A DNA stretch of 52,024 nt, taken from contig JAGRGP010000050.1 of NCBI GenBank assembly GCA_020445415.1, forward strand, positions 1 through 52,024, given 5' to 3'. The position numbers and the translations under genes were made by a program. Below are positions 48,051 through 52,024 of the stretch, piece after piece. Position 1 is the stretch's first letter, and the number at the start of each line of letters is the position of its first letter. This DNA is from Gammaproteobacteria bacterium (GTDB lineage Bacteria; Pseudomonadota; Gammaproteobacteria; Chromatiales; Chromatiaceae). The notes under the pieces are model-generated. The model was not told where the DNA came from. It did no database searches and was given only the letters and a program-made list of their open reading frames with translations.

Positions 48051-48884
48051 TTAATGCGACATCAACACGGGTGTCGTCATGTGCGCTAGGATCTCCCGGG
48101 TTACTCCGCCCAACACGAGCTCCCGGAACCGCTGATGCCCGTAAGCCCCCATGACCAACAGGTCGGCGCGTTCGTCCGAGACAATATTCAATAACAGATT
48201 ACCCTCATCGACACCCTGAGTGGAGAAATGGTCCGCTTCGGCGGGAATCCCATGCCGTTGCAGGTGTCTGACGATATCGGCAGAAGGAGTATCGCCGTGT
48301 CGCTTCCCCTTCTGATGGGGGTTGATAGCGACAACCTTCACTTTCTTAGCGTTTCCCATCAGGGGAATGGCGTCATTGACCGCACGCACCGACTCCCGAG
48401 CCGTGTTCCAGGCAATTACCACCCGTTTACCGAGCGTAGGAAACGTACCGGCGTAGGGGACCACCAGCACCGGACGCCCCGTTTCCAGCACCAGATGCCC
48501 GGCCATATCGGCCGGAATACTGCCATCGAACTTATCGGGATTGTGCTGGCCTACCAGGATGAGATCGGCGTGCTGCGAATAAAATACCAAATGGTTGGTG
48601 ACTACGTCGTCCGAGCGGTCGAATGGGGCCGTTTCCCAGTGCAACTTGACCTTGGCCTTCTTGGCCATGGGTTGAAACTTGTCGCGAAGCTCGTTACTGG
48701 TCTGCTGATGGGTAGCGCGGCGTTTCTCCAGCCCGCTGGTACGACTTTCCAGATAGGTGTTGGCTTGAGAAAACAGCCCAGTCAGATCGGCACCCTGAGT
48801 TGCCGCCAGATCTAAGGCGAGCTTGACGCGTCTCTCGCAATCGGGCGTGCGGTCTATATGCACCAGGATATCTCTAAAGGCCAC
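48051..48884 (-). CDS. universal stress protein (tandem UspA domains)
   Basis: 277 residues starting at a GTG (48884) with AGAGG/GGAGG ahead. The N-terminal Usp domain (about 1-140, MAFRDILVHIDRTPDCE) is degenerate in its ATP loop. The second domain (about 150-277) ends with the ATP-binding motif GAYGHQRFRELVLGGVTREIL, so it may bind ATP. It is cytosolic. It is the first gene of the ligase-liv-paaK transcript and the first downstream of the 32-bp palindrome. An unusual leader gene for a transport operon, it may modulate flux or stress response, but this is inference. Confidence 0.93.
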   Translation of the reverse strand: MAFRDILVHIDRTPDCERRVKLALDLAATQGADLTGLFSQANTYLESRTSGLEKRRATHQQTSNELRDKFQPMAKKAKVKLHWETAPFDRSDDVVTNHLVFYSQHADLILVGQHNPDKFDGSIPADMAGHLVLETGRPVLVVPYAGTFPTLGKRVVIAWNTARESVRAVNDAIPLMGNAKKVKVVAINPHQKGKRHGDTPSADIVRHLQRHGIPAEADHFSTQGVDEGNLLLNIVSDERADLLVMGAYGHQRFRELVLGGVTREILAHMTTPVLMSH

Positions 48885-48966
48885 TGCCTCTGTCCTCCAG
48901 TCCTCGACCCCTGCGGTCTATTATTATCCGATCCCGGTTGTGGGGTTCCATCATACCGTTTTTCTG

Positions 48967-48998
48967 TAATATTTACGTTTACGTAAACGTAAATATTA
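48967..48998. promoter_or_regulatory. 32-bp perfect palindrome, probable operator upstream of the usp-ligase-liv-paaK operon
   Basis: A perfect inverted repeat centred between 48982 and 48983; its left half is TAATATTTACGTTTAC and the right half is its exact reverse complement. It contains four TTTACGT-type subsites in mirror order. The start codon of the stress protein gene lies 82 bases downstream on the minus strand. The TTTACGTTTACG core is reminiscent of operators of MerR-type acyl-CoA regulators such as LiuR; that comparison is from memory. A GATAATAAT -10-like stretch lies between it and the start codon. No second copy was seen in the window. Confidence 0.75.
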
Positions 48999-49275
48999 GT
49001 ATGCAAACACTAATGAAATTCACGTCCCGGGTCAACAGCGGAAACTGTTTTTGAAGGTTTTCCCTATTGCGGCCGTTCCTGGAAGGGGAAACGGTCGTCA
49101 CATTCCGGCGTGATCCGGAATCTTTGCAGAGCGTAATTCCGGATAAATAGAATCCCCAGCCTCCCTTAGCACTAGAGTTTAGTAGCTTGAGGATCAAAAA
49201 CCCATACCGAAAGGTTAGGGCGGGAAGAGGGGAGATACGGCAAATTTCAACCGTACCTCCCTAAAATATTTGGAA
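48999..49275. other. remainder of the 391-base gap between crotonase and usp genes
   Basis: No gene recognised. It holds ATTCCGG (49102-49108) / CCGGAAT (49115-49121), a small 7-bp hairpin, with a further ATTCCGG copy at 49136-49142, and the terminator-like hairpin next to the crotonase gene listed separately. A 72-residue frame on the minus strand here (48979-49197) runs through the palindrome and has no coding character. Confidence 0.5.
49230..49261 (-). terminator. terminator-like hairpin after the crotonase gene
   Basis: GGGAGATACGG (49230-49240) and CCGTACCTCCC (49251-49261) form an 11-bp stem with one G-T pair and a 10-base loop, 14 bases after the crotonase stop codon. The downstream minus-strand sequence is pyrimidine-rich but not a pure T run. 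It probably closes the icmF-dehydrogenase-crotonase transcript. Confidence 0.55.
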
Positions 49276-50061
49276 TCAAGCACCTTTGAACGCGGCAGCG
49301 CGTTTTTCGACGAAGGCCGTCATGCCCTCTTTCTGGTCGCCAGACGAGAAACATAGCCCAAATACCTCGCTCTCGAGGATACAGGCATTGTCCAAATCCA
49401 GATCCTGGCCACGCTGTACCGCCTCCTTGGTAAGCCGTATCGCGATTGGGCCCTTGGCCATGATCATCTTGACGGTTTTCAGCGCTTTCTCCATGAGTTG
49501 ATCCGCGGGATAGACATGATTGACCAAACCCCACTCCCGAGCCTCATCCGCCTTGACCTGGCGGCCGGTAACCAACAATTCCATGGCTCGTGCTCTGCCT
49601 ATCAGGCGTGGTAGGCGCTGGGTTCCGCCAAAACCCGGCGTGATACCGAGACTCACCTCCGGTTGTCCAAATACCGCGTTTTCCGAGGCTAGGATCCAGT
49701 CACAGCTCATCGCCAATTCACAGCCCCCACCAAGGCAAAATCCGTTAACCAGGGCAATCGTGGGAATTGGCAACATCTCTAGGCGCCTAAAGGTGCGGAT
49801 CCCACGCTGAGAAAATTCCCGAGCCTGCATGCAACTGATCTGTTGCATCTCGGGGATATCTGCACCTGCGACAAAGGCCTTGTCACCGGCCCCGGTAACC
49901 AGCAAGGCACGTGCGCTGCCATTGGCCTCCACAGTGCCGATAGCGTCCGCTATTTCGTCGATGGTTGCTCCATTAAGGGCATTGAAACTGCGGGGACGGT
50001 TGATCGTCAGCAGAAATACCCCAGGTTCGTGTTCTTCCAAAAGGATGTTTTCGTAGCTCAT
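49276..50061 (-). CDS. enoyl-CoA hydratase (crotonase type)
   Basis: 261 residues, the standard length. The oxyanion-hole segment AFVAGADIPEM, and GGGCELAMSCDW with its catalytic Glu, plus FGQPEVSLGITPGFGGTQRL with the second Glu, are all intact. It hydrates crotonyl-CoA or a similar short enoyl-CoA to the 3-hydroxyacyl-CoA. It follows the 3-hydroxyacyl-CoA dehydrogenase gene by 18 bases and so takes part in the same pathway (crotonyl-CoA to acetoacetyl-CoA). Chain-length preference cannot be read from sequence. Confidence 0.93.
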   Translation of the reverse strand: MSYENILLEEHEPGVFLLTINRPRSFNALNGATIDEIADAIGTVEANGSARALLVTGAGDKAFVAGADIPEMQQISCMQAREFSQRGIRTFRRLEMLPIPTIALVNGFCLGGGCELAMSCDWILASENAVFGQPEVSLGITPGFGGTQRLPRLIGRARAMELLVTGRQVKADEAREWGLVNHVYPADQLMEKALKTVKMIMAKGPIAIRLTKEAVQRGQDLDLDNACILESEVFGLCFSSGDQKEGMTAFVEKRAAAFKGA

Positions 50062-50079
50062 AGTCGGATATCACCCGAA

Positions 50080-50928
50080 TCAATAGTCGTAAAAACCTTT
50101 GCCGCTTTTGCGGCCCAGATAACCTGCGTCGACCATGCGACGCAATAGAGGGCAGGGGCGGTACTTAGTATCACCCAGGCCCTCATGCAGCACCTCCATT
50201 ACCGCCAGGCAGGTATCCAGGCCAATCAGATCAGCCAATGCCAAGGGCCCCATGGGATGTGCCATGCCCAGTTTCATCACGGTATCGATCGCCTCTACAC
50301 TGGCGATTCCTTCGTTGAGAGTGTATACCGCTTCGTTGATCATCGGCAGTAGAATCCGGTTTGAGACAAAGCCAGGGGAATCGTTGACCTCCACGGGGGT
50401 CTTGCCGATATCCCGGGCAAGGGTCTCCACGACGGCGTACACATCGTCGCGGGTCTGCAGTGCGCGGATGATCTCCACGAGCTTCATCATGGGAACCGGA
50501 TTCATGAAGTGCATGCCGATGACCTGGCCGGAACGCCGGGTTTCCCGAGCGATGCGGGTAAGCGAGATCGACGAGGTATTGCTGGCAAGGACAGCTTCCG
50601 GCTTGCAGACCTGGTCGAGGGTCCGAAATATCTCGCATTTTATCTCCAGGTTCTCGGTTGCCGCTTCCACTACCAGATCGACTTCGGACAATGCCTGGAG
50701 ATCGGTGGCGCATTGGATGTTGGCTAGCGCATCGTTTTTCTGCAGTTCGCTGATCTTGTCCTTCTTGAGCATGCGGTCCAGACTGGTGGTGATCGTGGAG
50801 ATGCCGTTGTCCAGCGCCTCCTGCGTTATATCCTGGAGTACAACGTTCAATCCGGATGCAGCGAATACTTGCGCAATACCGTTGCCCATGGTGCCGGCAC
50901 CTACCACCCCTACAGACTTAATTTTCAT
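50080..50928 (-). CDS. 3-hydroxybutyryl/3-hydroxyacyl-CoA dehydrogenase
   Basis: 282 residues. The N-terminal NAD-binding [17 protein letters not shown], the [10 protein letters not shown] and [17 protein letters not shown] loop (catalytic His), and the C-terminal [19 protein letters not shown] and [18 protein letters not shown] are characteristic of short Hbd/PaaH-type enzymes. It oxidises 3-hydroxybutyryl-CoA-like substrates to 3-ketoacyl-CoA. It is not fused to a hydratase, which is provided by the next gene. The icmF stop codon is 214 bases upstream on the same strand. Confidence 0.94.
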   Translation of the reverse strand: MKIKSVGVVGAGTMGNGIAQVFAASGLNVVLQDITQEALDNGISTITTSLDRMLKKDKISELQKNDALANIQCATDLQALSEVDLVVEAATENLEIKCEIFRTLDQVCKPEAVLASNTSSISLTRIARETRRSGQVIGMHFMNPVPMMKLVEIIRALQTRDDVYAVVETLARDIGKTPVEVNDSPGFVSNRILLPMINEAVYTLNEGIASVEAIDTVMKLGMAHPMGPLALADLIGLDTCLAVMEVLHEGLGDTKYRPCPLLRRMVDAGYLGRKSGKGFYDY

Positions 50929-51142
50929 GATTACCTCTGGTTCGATTGTTATTGCTGAAGCAACCAGGAACCATAGCCCTAGAGCGTGTCGCTGACAACC
51001 ATTAATTTGGGGTTTGTGCGACGTCTGCTGGAACCAATCTCACCATGCGCCATTTTTTCTGGCGCAGACATTCATTCGGTGTCTGGAAGCGGCAACTTCC
51101 GCAGCCCTGAACCGGAGCGGCACCGCCAAACGGCGCAGCAAC

Positions 51143-52024
51143 CTACATATTTCTGCGGTATTGTCCTCCCACCTCGTACAACGCATTAGACAACTCGCCC
51201 AGCGAGCAGTAACGTACCGCCTCCACCAACTCATTAAAGATATTACGGTTTTCGATGGCTGCCTGCCTTACACGGTCCAAGGCATTGGCAGAGTGCCCGC
51301 GATGGGTTTCCTGAAAGTGCCTCAGCCGCGCGATCTGGCTCTGCTTTTCCGTATCGGTGGATCTAGCAAGGACCAGGCTACCTTCTGTCCGGCCGTTGGG
51401 GTTTAGAAAGGTATTGACCCCGATGATTGGCAGACTGCCATCATGTTTTTTATGCTCATAGTGGAGCGATTCGTCCTGGATCTTGCCACGCTGGTAACCC
51501 GTCTCCATGGCACCCAGTACTCCTCCTCGGTCGGATATGCGCTCAAACTCTGACAGTACGGCCTCCTCCACAAGTTCAGTGAGCGTGTCGATAATAAAGG
51601 CGCCTTGATTGGGATTCTCGTTGCGCGCCAGTCCCCATTCGTTATTGATGATGAGCTGAATCGCCAAAGCCCTGCGAACCGACTCCTCGCTGGGCGTGGT
51701 GATTGCCTCGTCGTAGGCGTTGGTGTGCAAGCTATTGCAATTGTCGTAAATGGCAATCAGAGCCTGCAGGGTAGTGCGGATGTCATTGAAGTCCATCTCT
51801 TGAGCATGCAACGACCGGCCCGAGGTCTGTATGTGGTATTTAAGCTTCTGACTGCGTTCGTTGCCATGATAGTTGAAGCGCATCGCCACCGACCAAATGC
51901 GCCTTGCCACCCGGCCCATCACAGTGTACTCAGGATCCATGCCGTTGCTGAAGAAAAAGGATAGATTTGGGGCAAAATCGTCGATATGCATGCCTCTGGC
52001 CAGATAGGTTTCCACATAGGTGAA
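51143..52024 (-). CDS. icmF: fused isobutyryl-CoA mutase IcmF, C-terminal part (partial)
   Basis: About 293 residues of the C-terminal substrate domain; the 5' end lies beyond the right edge. The sequence [40 protein letters not shown] and [19 protein letters not shown] is that of B12-dependent acyl-CoA mutases, and the protein ends [13 protein letters not shown] without a C-terminal B12 domain. That ending fits IcmF, in which the B12 domain and a MeaI-type GTPase come first; methylmalonyl-CoA mutase (MutB/ScpA) would continue into a B12 domain. IcmF interconverts isobutyryl-CoA and butyryl-CoA and can accept pivalyl-CoA. It is followed by the dehydrogenase and crotonase, which would oxidise the butyryl-derived product. 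Confidence 0.9.
   Translation of the reverse strand, partial: FTYVETYLARGMHIDDFAPNLSFFFSNGMDPEYTVMGRVARRIWSVAMRFNYHGNERSQKLKYHIQTSGRSLHAQEMDFNDIRTTLQALIAIYDNCNSLHTNAYDEAITTPSEESVRRALAIQLIINNEWGLARNENPNQGAFIIDTLTELVEEAVLSEFERISDRGGVLGAMETGYQRGKIQDESLHYEHKKHDGSLPIIGVNTFLNPNGRTEGSLVLARSTDTEKQSQIARLRHFQETHRGHSANALDRVRQAAIENRNIFNELVEAVRYCSLGELSNALYEVGGQYRRNM

Noticed and set aside
48979..49197. 72-residue minus-strand frame through the palindrome
   Set aside because: Its C-terminal end (FISVCILIFTFT) is produced by the palindrome and there is no ribosome site.
50135..50995. 286-residue plus-strand frame over the 3-hydroxyacyl-CoA dehydrogenase gene
   Set aside because: Antisense shadow rich in Ser and Arg; the dehydrogenase on the other strand is certain.

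Overview
The window looks like chromosomal DNA from a free-living gammaproteobacterium of about 55-60% GC. HemN, IscR, PrmB, EttA, DUF1249, PpnN, HtpG and Adk are all of the gammaproteobacterial type. The aromatic/acyl-CoA catabolic genes and the many redox genes would fit a Chromatiales-like lineage, but that placement is inference. Genes are densely packed in short, strand-alternating operons. I see no rRNA, tRNA, CRISPR array, insertion sequence, prophage or attachment site.

Layout. Positions 1-1500 hold a truncated gene start, an outer-membrane-type protein and a tiny basic Ala/Pro/Lys-rich peptide closed by a hairpin. arsM (1661-2536) converges on a minus-strand run: pgm, an orphan dihydrolipoamide-dehydrogenase-like flavoprotein, ettA and a DUF815 ATPase. 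htpG diverges from pgm behind a near-consensus sigma-32 promoter, followed by adk, a thioredoxin, a DUF1249 protein and a stand-alone iscR with its own promoter. A membrane histidine kinase converges on iscR. prmB, a 109-residue unknown and hemN form a tight operon. A large RND pump gene (minus) diverges from a thiolase plus a FadN-type 3-hydroxyacyl-CoA dehydrogenase/enoyl-CoA hydratase fusion (fatty acid beta-oxidation).

From 25.9 to 40.7 kb are ppnN, class II fba, an RND periplasmic adaptor preceded by an S24-fold protein without a DNA-binding domain, an Atm1-type ABC exporter overlapping cca, a NarX-like kinase with almost no periplasmic sensor, a secreted Cache-domain protein, a GFA-type zinc protein, a Nudix/metallo-beta-lactamase fusion, a class III CoA-transferase and a CnoX-type thioredoxin.

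The right end (39.4-52 kb) is one long catabolic block on the minus strand. In transcription order it is icmF (partial), a 3-hydroxyacyl-CoA dehydrogenase, a crotonase, then a 32-bp perfect palindrome, a tandem universal stress protein, a long-chain-type acyl-CoA ligase, livG-livH-livM-livK-livF, and a PaaK-type CoA ligase. Read together, the block would import an organic acid or branched/aromatic substrate, activate it to a CoA thioester, and (through IcmF, dehydrogenase and crotonase) send isobutyryl/butyryl-CoA-type intermediates into beta-oxidation. The palindrome is the best candidate for a regulatory switch. It and the NarX-like kinase/Cache pair are the most interesting items here. No wholly novel multi-gene system is evident.
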